In this document: positions 17,649-26,268 of the stretch, piece after piece | Numbering within the stretch: position 1 is the first letter of the stretch | Layout of the letters: each line of letters starts with the position of its first letter | From: an uncultured Clostridia bacterium | GTDB lineage: Bacteria > Bacillota > Clostridia > TANB77 > CAG-508 | Direction of reading: 5' to 3' | NCBI GenBank assembly: GCA_948891265.1 | Contig: CAQUBD010000003.1 | Location: forward strand, 51,474 to 115,473 | Length of the DNA: 64,000 nucleotides | Made by a program: the position numbers and the translations under genes | Notes under the pieces: model-generated | Database searches by the model: none | Seen by the model: only the letters and a program-made list of their open reading frames with translations | What the model was told of the DNA's origin: nothing

Positions 17649-18533
17649 ATGGAAAAATCAAAAGTCTATTTTTCAAAAGAAATTACGCCAGAAAGTGTTG
17701 TTAAAATATATGAAACATTAAATACAAATTTATCAGGAAAGGTAGCTGTGAAATTACATTCAGGAGAAAAAGGAAACCAAAATTATATAAGACCAGAATT
17801 TGTAAAAGCAATTGTAGAGAAGGTAAATGGAACAGTTGTAGAATGTAATACAGCATATGATGGAGCAAGAAATTCAACAGAGAAACATAAACAATTAATG
17901 GAAGAACATGGATGGACAAAGTATTTTGATGTAGACATTATGGATGCAGAGGGAGAAGATATAGAATTAGATATTCCAAATGGAAAAGCTATAAAGAAAA
18001 ATTATGTTGGAAAAAACATGAAAAATTATGATTCAATGTTAGTATTATCGCACTTTAAAGGACATCCAATGGGAGGATATGGAGGAGCACTAAAACAATT
18101 ATCAATTGGATGTGGATCATCAGCAGGAAAAGCTTGGATTCATACAGCAGGTAGAACAACAGATCAAACTAAATTATGGGATCATGTTGCAAAGCAAGAT
18201 GAATTCTTAGAAGCAATGGCAGATAGTGCAGAGTCAGTAGTAGAATTTTTTAAAGGAAATATAGTATATATAAATGTTATGTGCAATATGTCTGTTGATT
18301 GTGATTGTTGTGCAGTAGCAGAAGATCCTTGTATGAAAGATATTGGAATATTAGCATCTTTAGATCCAGTTGCAATAGACCAAGCTTGTATAGATTTAGT
18401 TAAAAATTCAGATGATGCAGGAAAAGAACATTTGTTAGAAAGAATTAATTCAAGACATGGAACACATACAATAGATGCAGCTGCAAAATTAGGAGTAGGA
18501 AACAAAGAATATGAATTAATAAATTTAAATTAA
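17649..18533 (+). CDS. DUF362 domain protein, 294 aa
   Basis: A DUF362-type protein: VAVKLHSGEKGN near residue 33, NTAYDGARNST (about 75-85), LSHFKGHPMGGYGGALKQLSIG (with the conserved Gly-rich metal/cofactor loop about 134-155) and CDCCAVAEDPCMKDIGILAS..DPVA (about 218-245). The Cys-rich stretch could hold a metal or Fe-S centre, but the separate ferredoxin domain often fused to DUF362 is absent. Function is unsettled for the family. The gene is monocistronic between its own promoter and a terminator. Confidence 0.85.
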   Translation: MEKSKVYFSKEITPESVVKIYETLNTNLSGKVAVKLHSGEKGNQNYIRPEFVKAIVEKVNGTVVECNTAYDGARNSTEKHKQLMEEHGWTKYFDVDIMDAEGEDIELDIPNGKAIKKNYVGKNMKNYDSMLVLSHFKGHPMGGYGGALKQLSIGCGSSAGKAWIHTAGRTTDQTKLWDHVAKQDEFLEAMADSAESVVEFFKGNIVYINVMCNMSVDCDCCAVAEDPCMKDIGILASLDPVAIDQACIDLVKNSDDAGKEHLLERINSRHGTHTIDAAAKLGVGNKEYELINLN

Positions 18534-18601
18534 ATAAAACTGTAGTCTAATTGTACATAGAAATTAGAAAGTAAATGATGTTTTCTATAATTAAAATAGA
18601 T

Positions 18602-18636
18602 AGAGCTGATATAAAAATAATCAGTTCTATTTTTTT
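18602..18636 (+). terminator. rho-independent terminator
   Basis: Arms agagctgat (18602-18610) and atcagttct (18620-18628) followed by a T-run that merges into the repeat starting at 18636. Confidence 0.75.
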
Positions 18637-18776
18637 ATATAATAGGAAACTTTCCTATTATATAAAACTTAATTGTACAGAAATTTTCTAGCGAAAATTT
18701 CGCATATGAACAAATTCACGGAAAGCCAAAGATAAAAATTTGAATTATGCTAATTTTAAGGCTTTCCGATTTGTTC
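18636..18776. repeat. composite palindromic repeat, copy 2 (most complete)
   Basis: Three hairpins in series: a perfect 14-base stem with 1-base loop (18636-18664, containing aataggaaa/tttcctatt), a perfect 9-base stem gaaattttc/gaaaatttc (18680-18701), and the GAACAAAT...CGGAAAGCC / GGCTTTCCGATTTGTTC stem (18708-18727 / 18760-18776). The last module matches 140-208; the first two match 42014-42098 in inverse orientation. It occupies much of the 405-base gap between 18533 and 18938. Confidence 0.85.
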
Positions 18777-18892
18777 TGTATAATAAATATAAGTTGGGGA
18801 GATAAATTGAATTAGTAAAATTTTTATGTCTTTCTGATTTTGTTATACATATATTGTTAACTATTGAATTAATAAATCGTTTTATAATTTAT

Positions 18893-18938
18893 AAAATGTC
18901 ACCTATAAGTCACTTTAATGCAGTAATATAAGATAATA
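18893..18938 (+). promoter_or_regulatory. conserved GTCAC promoter element, copy 1
   Basis: About 46 bases (aaaatgtcac...agtaatataag...) match 19679-19727 with few changes. A direct repeat GTCAC-N6-GTCAC precedes a TAATATAA-like -10. It ends right before the VTT-protein gene, so it is a likely promoter/operator. Confidence 0.55.
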
Positions 18939-18953
18939 ATGGAGATGGAAAAA

Positions 18954-19673
18954 ATGAACAGAAAAAATAAAATAAAAATATTTAAAATAATATTAACATT
19001 ATCAGTATTAGCACTATTTATAGGAATAATAATATATTTGTTTCCAGTGATAAAAAACTTATCAACAACACAAGGACAAATAGAATTTAAACAAAAAGTA
19101 GAGAATTCAGGAACATGGGGACTAATGGCTTTATTTGGACTACAAGTAGCACAAATATTTTTAATAATAGTACCAGGAGAGCCAATAGAAATATTAGCAG
19201 GAATGTGTTATGGAGGAATATGGGGAGCAGTATTTATTATGCTATCAGCAGGAATTATATCAACAGTAATATTCTTATTAGTGAGAAAATTTGGAAGAAA
19301 ATTTGTATACGATTTTTGTGATAAAGAAAAAGTATCAAAAATAGAAAACAATAAATTATTTCAAAATCCAAAAAAAATTGAAATGATTATGCTTATATTA
19401 TTTTTAATACCAGGAACACCAAAAGACTTATTAGTATATGTTGCAGGATTATTACCTATCAAACCATTAAAATTTATACTTATATCTACATTTGCAAGAT
19501 TTCCATCAGTTATTACTTCAACATTAGCTGGTGAAAACTTAGCTATTGGAGATTGGAAGATGAGTATTATTTTATATTTAGGAATATTGTTGCTGGTTAC
19601 AATTCTTGTTTTTATTATTAATAAATTAGATAAAGACAAAGTAACGAAAGATGCAATAAATAGTGTTAAATAA
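18954..19673 (+). CDS. TVP38/TMEM64 (VTT domain) membrane protein, 239 aa
   Basis: An integral membrane protein of the VTT/DedA-like superfamily: an N-terminal helix (about 13-32), a reentrant-type block around VPGEPIEILAGMCYGGIWG (about 74-92) and LIPGTPKDLLVYVAG (about 148-162), then two further helices. The FPxxPGEP/PGTPKDxxxY pattern is characteristic. Relatives act as lipid scramblases or carriers for undecaprenyl-phosphate. The ATG at 18954 is chosen because GGAG lies 9 bases upstream; the ATG at 18939 is also possible. It shares an upstream element with the next gene. Confidence 0.85.
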   Translation: MNRKNKIKIFKIILTLSVLALFIGIIIYLFPVIKNLSTTQGQIEFKQKVENSGTWGLMALFGLQVAQIFLIIVPGEPIEILAGMCYGGIWGAVFIMLSAGIISTVIFLLVRKFGRKFVYDFCDKEKVSKIENNKLFQNPKKIEMIMLILFLIPGTPKDLLVYVAGLLPIKPLKFILISTFARFPSVITSTLAGENLAIGDWKMSIILYLGILLLVTILVFIINKLDKDKVTKDAINSVK

Positions 19674-19678
19674 AATAA

Positions 19679-19727
19679 AAAATGTCACTTACCAGTTACT
19701 GTAATATAGTAATATAAAGTAAGATGT
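19679..19727 (+). promoter_or_regulatory. conserved GTCAC promoter element, copy 2
   Basis: It matches 18893-18938 over nearly its whole length (GTCAC-N6-GTTAC here), and lies upstream of the glycosyltransferase. It suggests that both transcripts answer to the same regulator. Confidence 0.55.
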
Positions 19728-19760
19728 GTCCCTGTTTCGACATAAGGAGGTATAGATAAC

Positions 19761-20999
19761 ATGGAAAAATTAATAAGATGTGTCCTAAATTTAATGAAAG
19801 TAGAATTTGTTTCACAAATTCTGCATAAGTCATCTGTAACAAGCAAAGCTTTAACAGCTGACTTAAATAGAACCGTCCCTTTTGGACAAGATGTGTCCCA
19901 GATGGGACAAAAATGTCCCAAAAAGAACCGTTCCCAATGGGACATTTTGATACTAACAGCAAAATATGGAATGGGGCACTATACAGCATCAGTGTCTTTA
20001 AAACAAGAACTAGAAAATGAAAATATAAATGTAAAAGTAGCTGATTTTTTCGAAATAATTTTTCCTAAGATTAAAACAATAATATATGATATATTTAATT
20101 TATTAGTAAGCAAATGTAGCACTATATATAATTTCTTTTACAAATTTTCAACAAACAACAACATGGCACCATTCAAAAAAATTATGAAAAAAAGAATTGA
20201 CAAATTAATTAAAGAAAATAATTCAGACATAATAATATCAACATTTCCAGTATGTTCAAAATACATTTCAGCATACAAAAAAATGAACAATACAAATATA
20301 AAATTATATACATATGTAACAGATGTTGAAGTTAATAAAGAGTGGCTAACAGATGAAACAGATGCATATTTTGTAGCTTCTACAGAAACAAAAAATCAAA
20401 TGTTAAATTATGGTATTCTAGAAAACAAAATAAATGTTGTAGGAATTCCTGTAGGAAAAGAGTTTAAAGAAAAAATATATGCCAAAAGTAAAAACGAAAT
20501 TGTTATTATGGGTGGAGGATTAGGCTTAATTCCAAACATGGAAAATACAATAAGTAATCTATTAAAAAATGATGATATTCATATTACATTACTTACAGGA
20601 AAAAATCAAAAACTATTTGAAAAATATAATAATAAATATACTAATATGACAGTAGTAGGATATACAAATGAAGTATATAAATATATGAAAAAAGCTGAAT
20701 TAATAATAACAAAGCCAGGTGGAATAACACTTTTCGAAGCAATATATTCAAAAACACCAATATATGTTCTAAATCCATTTTTAAGTCAAGAGATAGGAAA
20801 TGCCAAATTTATAGAAAATAATGGAATAGGTAAAGTTATATGGGATAAAAATGAAGATGTAACACAAGATATATTAGATTTATTAGAAAATCAAACAGAA
20901 TTAAAAATAATGAGAGATAATATGCAAGAAATAAAATCAAGCTTAGAAAAATTAACAGTTTTAGATATATATAGAAAAGCGGGTGTAGAAATATGTTAA
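19761..20999 (+). CDS. MGDG synthase/UgtP-type glycosyltransferase with repeat-encoded N-terminal extension, 412 aa
   Basis: From about residue 61 the protein is a GT28-type glycolipid synthase: DILILTAKYGMGHYTAS (acceptor-binding start), MGGGLGLIPNM in the middle and KPGGITLFEA (about 319-328, UDP-sugar site) near the end. Such enzymes glucosylate diacylglycerol. The first 60 residues do not belong to the family. They run from a strong AAGGAGG start through a short peptide and then through a palindromic NRTVPFG.../NRSQWD repeat that stays in frame. The family's own start codon is missing. The stop overlaps the next start by 7 bases. Confidence 0.85.
   Translation: MEKLIRCVLNLMKVEFVSQILHKSSVTSKALTADLNRTVPFGQDVSQMGQKCPKKNRSQWDILILTAKYGMGHYTASVSLKQELENENINVKVADFFEIIFPKIKTIIYDIFNLLVSKCSTIYNFFYKFSTNNNMAPFKKIMKKRIDKLIKENNSDIIISTFPVCSKYISAYKKMNNTNIKLYTYVTDVEVNKEWLTDETDAYFVASTETKNQMLNYGILENKINVVGIPVGKEFKEKIYAKSKNEIVIMGGGLGLIPNMENTISNLLKNDDIHITLLTGKNQKLFEKYNNKYTNMTVVGYTNEVYKYMKKAELIITKPGGITLFEAIYSKTPIYVLNPFLSQEIGNAKFIENNGIGKVIWDKNEDVTQDILDLLENQTELKIMRDNMQEIKSSLEKLTVLDIYRKAGVEIC
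19872..19948. repeat. GGGAC/GTCCC palindromic repeat inside the glycosyltransferase gene
   Basis: Alternating aaccgtccc, tgtcccagatgggaca (a perfect palindrome apart from the centre), aatgtccc and ttcccaatgggaca. Related GGGAC-rich palindromes stand between genes elsewhere in the window (25206, 29972, 42561). Here the repeat is translated as residues about 37-63. Confidence 0.7.
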
Positions 21000-21679
21000 T
21001 TCTTATTATTTTTATACTAATATGTTTAAGTATATTTATGATATATTCATTTATTCCAGCATACATAAGTAAGCAAAGATTTTTTAAGAAAGAAAAGCCA
21101 AAAGGCAAAGTAATTTATTTAACATTTGATGATGGACCAAGTAAATATACAAAAGAATTATTAGAATTATTGAAAAAATATAATATAAAAGCAACATTTT
21201 TTTGTGTAGCAAATTTTGCAAAGGAACAAAAAGAAATTATAGAAAAAATGAAAAAAGAAGGATATTTAATAGCATTACATTCTTTAAAACATAAAAACTC
21301 AATGTTACAAGGGATGTATGAAACAAAAAAAGATTTAGAAAATAGCCTAAAAATAATGCAAGAATTAGGAATAGATATAAAATATTATAGACCACCTTGG
21401 GGAGATGCTAATTTGTACTTATTAAGAAAATTAGAAAAAGAAAATATAAAACTAATATTATGGAATGTTATGGCAGAAGATTGGGAAGCAAATACAACAG
21501 AAGAAATAATTGCAAACAAATTATTAACAAGAGTAAAAGAAGGACACATTATTTGTTTACATGATGGAAGAGGAAAAGATGAAGCACCATCTAGAACTAT
21601 AAAAGCATTAGAAATAGCTATACCAATATTTTTAGAGAAAGGATATAAATTTAAAACAATAGATGAATATGAAAGTTAA
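20993..21679 (+). CDS. polysaccharide deacetylase (NodB domain), membrane-anchored, 228 aa
   Basis: An N-terminal membrane helix (about 2-20) is followed by a NodB domain. TFDDGPS (about 44-50) supplies the catalytic base and metal Asp, HSLKHK (about 98-103) the metal His pair, YRPPWGD (about 131-137) the third motif and LHDG (about 185-188) the last. It probably deacetylates peptidoglycan or another surface glycan. It overlaps both neighbours, so it is translationally coupled in an envelope operon. Confidence 0.9.
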   Translation: MLILIIFILICLSIFMIYSFIPAYISKQRFFKKEKPKGKVIYLTFDDGPSKYTKELLELLKKYNIKATFFCVANFAKEQKEIIEKMKKEGYLIALHSLKHKNSMLQGMYETKKDLENSLKIMQELGIDIKYYRPPWGDANLYLLRKLEKENIKLILWNVMAEDWEANTTEEIIANKLLTRVKEGHIICLHDGRGKDEAPSRTIKALEIAIPIFLEKGYKFKTIDEYES

Positions 21680-22703
21680 AAAAACAATTATAAATACACT
21701 AATTTTTATATTTTTTGTAACTCTTACTTTTTATATAATATTCAAAAATAATGATATTACACAAATTTTTGAAGTAATAAAAACAGTAGATAAAAGATGG
21801 CTTATAGTAGCAACAATATTTATGTCATTTTTTGTAATAGCAGAAGGTGTTAACATAGCAAGAACTTTAAAATTACTAGACTGTAAAATAAGTTTCAAAA
21901 ATGGTATAAAATATGCATTAGTAGGCTTCTTCTTTAGTTCAGTTACACCAAGCGCTTCAGGTGGAGATCCAATGCAAATATATTATATGAAAAAAGATGG
22001 ATTACCAATAGGGCATTCAGCACTGGCTATATTAACTGAATTTTCAAGTTTTCAGACTGTTACTATAATAATGGCTATAATAGGTTTTTTAGCTAATTAT
22101 AAATTTATTGAAAACTCAATTGGAAATATAAGATATTTACTAATTATAGGTGTAGCAATAAATACATGTATTTTAATAATTATAATGCTAACTATTTTTT
22201 CAAAGAAAATTATTATAAAATTAGTAAATTTTGTTGGGAAAATCTTAGAAAAATTTCATTACAAAAAAGTAGAAGAATTTAAGAAAAAATGTTTTGCACA
22301 AATCGAAGAGTATAAAAAAGGTGCAAAATTATTAATGCAAAATAAAAAAGTACTTGCAAAAATTTTAATAACAACAATTATACAAGTAATTTTATATCAT
22401 AGTATACCATATGTTATATACCTAGCATTTGGATTAACAGAAGCAAGTTTCTTTCAATTCTTAACATTACAAGCGGTATTATATATTTCTGTTTCTGCAA
22501 TGCCTCTTCCTGGTGCTGTTGGAATTAGTGAGGGTGGTTTTATGGCTATTTATAAATTGTTGTTTCCAACTTCGTTATTGAGTAGTGCTATGCTTTTAAG
22601 TAGGGGTATAAGTTTTTATTTGTTTGTTTTAATAAGTGGAATTGCTGTTTTATTATTTAGTTTGAAAAACAAGAGTTTTGCAAGTATATTTGCAAAACTA
22701 TAA
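21663..22703 (+). CDS. UPF0104/LPG-synthase TM-like flippase protein, 346 aa
   Basis: A polytopic protein of the lysylphosphatidylglycerol synthase transmembrane (YbhN/UPF0104) family: about eight helices, the SVTPSASGGDPMQIYYM loop (about 97-113) and the MPLPGAVGISEGG motif (about 279-291). It lacks the soluble aminoacyl-transfer domain of MprF, so lipid flipping or transport is more likely than lipid aminoacylation. It overlaps the deacetylase gene by 17 bases. The last third switches to T-ending codons. Confidence 0.85.
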   Translation: MNMKVKKTIINTLIFIFFVTLTFYIIFKNNDITQIFEVIKTVDKRWLIVATIFMSFFVIAEGVNIARTLKLLDCKISFKNGIKYALVGFFFSSVTPSASGGDPMQIYYMKKDGLPIGHSALAILTEFSSFQTVTIIMAIIGFLANYKFIENSIGNIRYLLIIGVAINTCILIIIMLTIFSKKIIIKLVNFVGKILEKFHYKKVEEFKKKCFAQIEEYKKGAKLLMQNKKVLAKILITTIIQVILYHSIPYVIYLAFGLTEASFFQFLTLQAVLYISVSAMPLPGAVGISEGGFMAIYKLLFPTSLLSSAMLLSRGISFYLFVLISGIAVLLFSLKNKSFASIFAKL

Positions 22704-22812
22704 AAATTTAATATTTTTTGCAAGTTAAATTTATTACTCTATCTTTATATTTAAATTTAATGGAAAAAAGTAATAAGAACATGAATAAAAAACAAAAATT
22801 TGTTCTTTTATG

Positions 22813-22841
22813 TTGCTTTACTGTAAATATTATGCTATACT
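22813..22841 (+). promoter_or_regulatory. promoter of toxin mRNA
   Basis: TTGCTT (22813-22818), 17-base spacer, TATACT (22836-22841) with TG before the -10. Transcript start is predicted near 22848. Confidence 0.7.
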
Positions 22842-22923
22842 ATGAAACATAGGAAATGATAATAAACAGATGTGGTTTTACCACCTGATTTTACGAAATG
22901 TCGTATGAAAGGTGGTGATGTTT

Positions 22924-23037
22924 ATGGTTAAAGTGATACTATTTTTTATAATATTTTTAATGTTATCTTTAACATTAAACGTTGCCTTGACAGCAGTTCT
23001 GTATAGGAACTGGGTTGATAAGCAACTACATAAATAA
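22924..23037 (+). CDS. small hydrophobic peptide, type I toxin candidate (Fst/Ldr-like locus), 37 aa
   Basis: A 37-aa peptide: one hydrophobic helix (about residues 4-26) and a short polar, charged tail ending KQLHK. It is preceded by AAAGGTGGTGATG; an in-frame ATG at 22918 is an alternative start. The toxin message would start near 22848 and run to a hairpin at 23043. A convergent antisense RNA starts near 23121 and shares that hairpin. Both RNAs begin with the same sequence (ATAGGAAATGA ... GTGGTTTT.CC), the direct-repeat plan of par/Fst-type systems. The peptide has no close match that I recognise, so toxicity is inferred from layout. Confidence 0.7.
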   Translation: MVKVILFFIIFLMLSLTLNVALTAVLYRNWVDKQLHK

Positions 23038-23042
23038 AAAAG

Positions 23043-23078
23043 CTCACATCTGTAACTTTGACGAGTAGATGTGAGTTT
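23043..23078. terminator. bidirectional terminator shared by toxin mRNA and antisense RNA
   Basis: Arms ctcacatct (23043-23051) and agatgtgag (23067-23075). A T-run is strong on the minus strand and short on the plus strand. Confidence 0.75.
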
Positions 23079-23121
23079 AACTCTATTCGGCAAAACCACG
23101 TTTGTGGATTTGTCATTTCCT
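23043..23121 (-). ncRNA. antisense antitoxin RNA candidate (RNAII-like)
   Basis: A minus-strand transcript of about 80 bases predicted from the consensus promoter at 23128-23156 to the hairpin at 23043-23075 with a T-run on this strand. It is complementary to the 3' end of the toxin message and carries a second copy of the repeat found at the message's 5' end (22849-22884), so it could bind both ends. Confidence 0.65.
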
Positions 23122-23127
23122 ATATTT

Positions 23128-23156
23128 ATTATACTTAGAATCTAAAAAAATGTCAA
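23128..23156 (-). promoter_or_regulatory. consensus promoter of antisense RNA
   Basis: On the minus strand: perfect TTGACA (23156-23151), 17-base spacer, perfect TATAAT (23133-23128). It is one of the strongest promoters in the window, as expected for an antitoxin RNA. Confidence 0.85.
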
Positions 23157-23218
23157 ATAAATTTATTAATAAATAGGGAATTTTTTAAAATTATAAAATA
23201 TTAACAAGAGGTAAAAAA

Positions 23219-25123
23219 ATGAATTACAAAATAACAAATGGATCAATATCCTATGGAGCAAACACGATATTAGAAGAAATAAACTTTGAAATACATGAAA
23301 AAGACAAAATAGCAATAGTAGGAAACAATGGAAGCGGAAAAACAACACTACTAAAATCAATAATAGACAATGAAATGTTAGAAAAAGGAATAGGAGAAGA
23401 AAAGTTCGAGATACAAAAACAAGGAAAGCCAATAATAGGATACCTAAAACAAATAGAATTCGAAAATTCTAATAACACATTTTTAGAAGAAATAATTCAA
23501 GTATATGCACCAATTACACAATTAGAAAATAAAATTTATAACTTACAACAAAAACTCCAAACACAAAATGATGATAAACTAATAAAAGAATACACAGAAA
23601 GCTTAGAAAGATATGAAATAATTGGAGGATATACATACAAAAAAGAATATGAAACAGCAATAAAAAATTTCGGATTTAGTCAACAAGACAAATGCAAAAA
23701 AATTAGTGAATTTTCAGGAGGACAAAAAACAAAAATAGCATTTTTAAAACTATTACTAAGTAAGCCAGATATATTATTATTAGATGAGCCAACAAATCAT
23801 CTAGATATGAATGCAATAGAATGGTTAGAAAACTATTTAAAAAACTATTCAAAAGCAGTAGTCATAGTTTCACATGATAGAATGTTTTTAGACAAGATTG
23901 TAAACAAAGTATATGAAATAGAATATGCAACTATTACAGAATATAAAGGAAATTATACATCATTTGAAAAACAAAAAAGAGAAAATTATGAGAAACAATT
24001 AAAAGACCATGAATATCAACAAAAAGAAATAAAAAGGCTAAAAGCTATAGCAGATAGATTTAGATACAAACCATCCAAAGCCAAAATGGCATTATCAAAA
24101 TTAAAGAAAATAGAACAAATGGCTATAATTGAAGAACCAAACAAATATGATTTAAGTACATTTCATACAAATTTCAATATTCCTGTTGAGAGTGGAAATT
24201 TAGTATTATCAGCAAAGAGATTACAAATAGGATATGAAGGCAAGGTTCTTTCAGAAGTGTCCTTTGAATTATATAAAGGACAAAAACTTGCAATCATTGG
24301 AGAAAATGGAAAAGGAAAATCTACATTACTAAAAACATTAATGGGATATTTGCCTAAAACAAATGGAGAATATGAATATGGTTATCATGTTATAAAAGAA
24401 TATTTCGACCAGCAAATAGAATTTTCAAATCCTAATAATACAATAGTAGAAGATTTTAGTGAATGCTTTCCGAATCTAACTACAACTCAAATAAGACAAG
24501 CATTAGGAGCATTTCTATTTACTAAAGAAGAAGTGTTTAAAGAAATTAAAGTATTATCAGGTGGAGAAAAAGTAAGATTACAACTTTGCAAAATATTAAA
24601 AAAAGAACCTAATTTATTGATACTAGATGAACCAACAAATCATATGGATATACTGGGAAAACAAAGTTTAGAAAATATATTAAAAGAATATAAAGGAACT
24701 TTAATATTTGTTTCTCACGATAGATATTTTGTAAATAAAGTAGCCGATTCTATATTAGCATTTGAGCCAGAAGAAGTAATATATTTTAAAGGGAATTATG
24801 AAGAATATAGACAGTATAAAGAAAGCAAAAATAATGAAAATGTAATTGAAGAAAAAGTAACCGAAACTAAAAAGAAAAATAAAAATAATCAGTATTTGCA
24901 AAATAAAGAAAGAATAAGAAGAGAAAATAGAATAAAAAAACTAGAAGCGGAAATAGAACAAAAAGAAACTGAAATAGAGAAACTAAAAGAGGAGATGACA
25001 GTAGAGGATATTTGTACTGATTATATAAAATTAAAAGAACTTCAAGATAAGATAACAACCATAGAACAGGAAATTGAAGCCAAAATGTTGGAATGGGAAG
25101 ATATATATAGCACTTTGTTTTGA
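23219..25123 (+). CDS. ABC-F family ATPase, 634 aa
   Basis: Two ABC domains without membrane segments. The first has Walker A GNNGSGKTT (about 40-48), signature FSGGQ and Walker B LLLDEPTNHLD. The second has GENGKGKST (about 361-369), LSGGEK and LILDEPTNHMD. A charged P-site interaction linker lies between them (about 245-300) and a basic coiled-coil extension ends the protein (about 545-634). ABC-F proteins act on the ribosome as translation factors or antibiotic protection proteins; the length and coiled coil resemble YdiF/Uup more than a dedicated resistance protein, but this is not decidable here. Confidence 0.93.
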   Translation: MNYKITNGSISYGANTILEEINFEIHEKDKIAIVGNNGSGKTTLLKSIIDNEMLEKGIGEEKFEIQKQGKPIIGYLKQIEFENSNNTFLEEIIQVYAPITQLENKIYNLQQKLQTQNDDKLIKEYTESLERYEIIGGYTYKKEYETAIKNFGFSQQDKCKKISEFSGGQKTKIAFLKLLLSKPDILLLDEPTNHLDMNAIEWLENYLKNYSKAVVIVSHDRMFLDKIVNKVYEIEYATITEYKGNYTSFEKQKRENYEKQLKDHEYQQKEIKRLKAIADRFRYKPSKAKMALSKLKKIEQMAIIEEPNKYDLSTFHTNFNIPVESGNLVLSAKRLQIGYEGKVLSEVSFELYKGQKLAIIGENGKGKSTLLKTLMGYLPKTNGEYEYGYHVIKEYFDQQIEFSNPNNTIVEDFSECFPNLTTTQIRQALGAFLFTKEEVFKEIKVLSGGEKVRLQLCKILKKEPNLLILDEPTNHMDILGKQSLENILKEYKGTLIFVSHDRYFVNKVADSILAFEPEEVIYFKGNYEEYRQYKESKNNENVIEEKVTETKKKNKNNQYLQNKERIRRENRIKKLEAEIEQKETEIEKLKEEMTVEDICTDYIKLKELQDKITTIEQEIEAKMLEWEDIYSTLF

Positions 25124-25136
25124 AGTGCTTTTTGTA
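25109..25136 (+). terminator. rho-independent terminator overlapping ABC-F stop
   Basis: Arms agcacttt and aagtgctt around the stop codon TGA, followed by TTTTTGT. Confidence 0.7.
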
Positions 25137-25205
25137 TTTAATAACAAATATACATAAAAATAGCAAAAAACTATATAAAAATAAAATAACAAGTGATATA
25201 ATAAA

Positions 25206-25310
25206 TGTGACAAAGGGGACGTATCTTTTTGTCACAATTAAAATAATTTGATAGTAAAAAAATTGTTTAAATTTAATTTTGTGACAAAAAGATACGCCCC
25301 CTTTGTCACA
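25206..25310. repeat. long inverted repeat with GGGACG core
   Basis: Arms of 32 bases (25206-25237 and 25279-25310) pair with one mismatch around an AT-rich 41-base centre. Each arm starts tgtgacaaaggg and is itself palindromic (tgtgacaaa...tttgtcaca). It belongs to the GGGAC repeat group seen at 29972 and 42561 and lies directly before the ABC exporter operon. Confidence 0.8.
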
Positions 25311-25328
25311 AAAAGTAAGGAGAGAAAA

Positions 25329-26268
25329 ATGAACAATGTTATAGAAATTAAAAACTTAACAAAAGAATACAAAAAACTAAAAGCAATAGACAACTTATCA
25401 TTTGAAGTAAAAGAAGGAGAAATATTAGGATTATTGCGGACCAAATGGAAGTGGAAAATCAACAACAATAAACTGCATATTATCATTATTAAACTTTAGT
25501 GAAGGTAGTATAAAAATATTTGGAAAAGAAATGCAACCAGATAGTTATGATATAAAAGCTAAAATAGGAGTTATATTCCAAGAAGTAGCAGTATTTCAAG
25601 AACTAACAGTATATGAAAATATAGATTATTTCTGCGGATTATATATAAAAGACAAAAATAAAAGAAAACAATATATAGAAGATGCAATACAATTAGTAGG
25701 ATTAGAAGAATTCAAAAAATTTTATCCAAAACAATTATCAGGAGGACTATTAAGAAGGCTAAATATAGCATGTGGAATAGCACATAAACCAGAACTTATT
25801 TTCTTAGATGAACCAACAGTTGCAGTAGATCCACAAAGCAGAAATAATATATTAGATGGAATTAAAAAATTAAGAGACAATGGAGCTACAATTGTGTATA
25901 CAACACACTATATGGAAGAAGTTGAAATAATTTGTGACAGAGTAATAATATTAGACAAAGGTAAAATATTAGCAAATGGAACGACAGATGAACTAAAAGA
26001 ATTAGCTAAAATAGAAGAAAAGGTAACAGTAGAAGTAAATAATTTAGAAGAAAAATATATAGAACAAATAAAGAAATTAGAAAATGTAGATGAAGTAACA
26101 TATAATGGAAACACATTGCTTATTACATATAAAAAAGGAAAAAATAATTTAGTAGAATTAATAGATTATATGAAAGAAGAGAATATAAAATATAACAAAA
26201 TATATTCAGAAAGACCAACTTTAAATGATGTATTCTTAGAACTAACAGGAAAGGGGCTTAGAGACTAA
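25329..26268 (+). pseudogene. ABC-2 exporter ATP-binding subunit with +1 frameshift at CGG in Walker A
   Basis: The first frame gives NNVIEIKNLTKEY through EGEILGLL; the second continues GPNGSGKSTT, the Q-loop, LSGGLLRRLNIACG and FLDEPTVAVDP. The join is an in-frame CGG at 25437-25439; dropping its C restores ILGLLGPNGSGKST and a normal 312-aa protein. Both membrane partners (26268 and 27578) are intact, and the 26268 start abuts this stop, so the exporter may still be functional. The start at 25329 follows AAGGAGAG. Decay, sequence error or recoding are all possible. Confidence 0.85.

Noticed and set aside
22878..23099. 73-aa minus-strand open frame across the toxin locus
   Set aside because: It is the complement of the toxin gene; the transcript predicted there stops at the hairpin near 23043, so it is better read as an antisense RNA.
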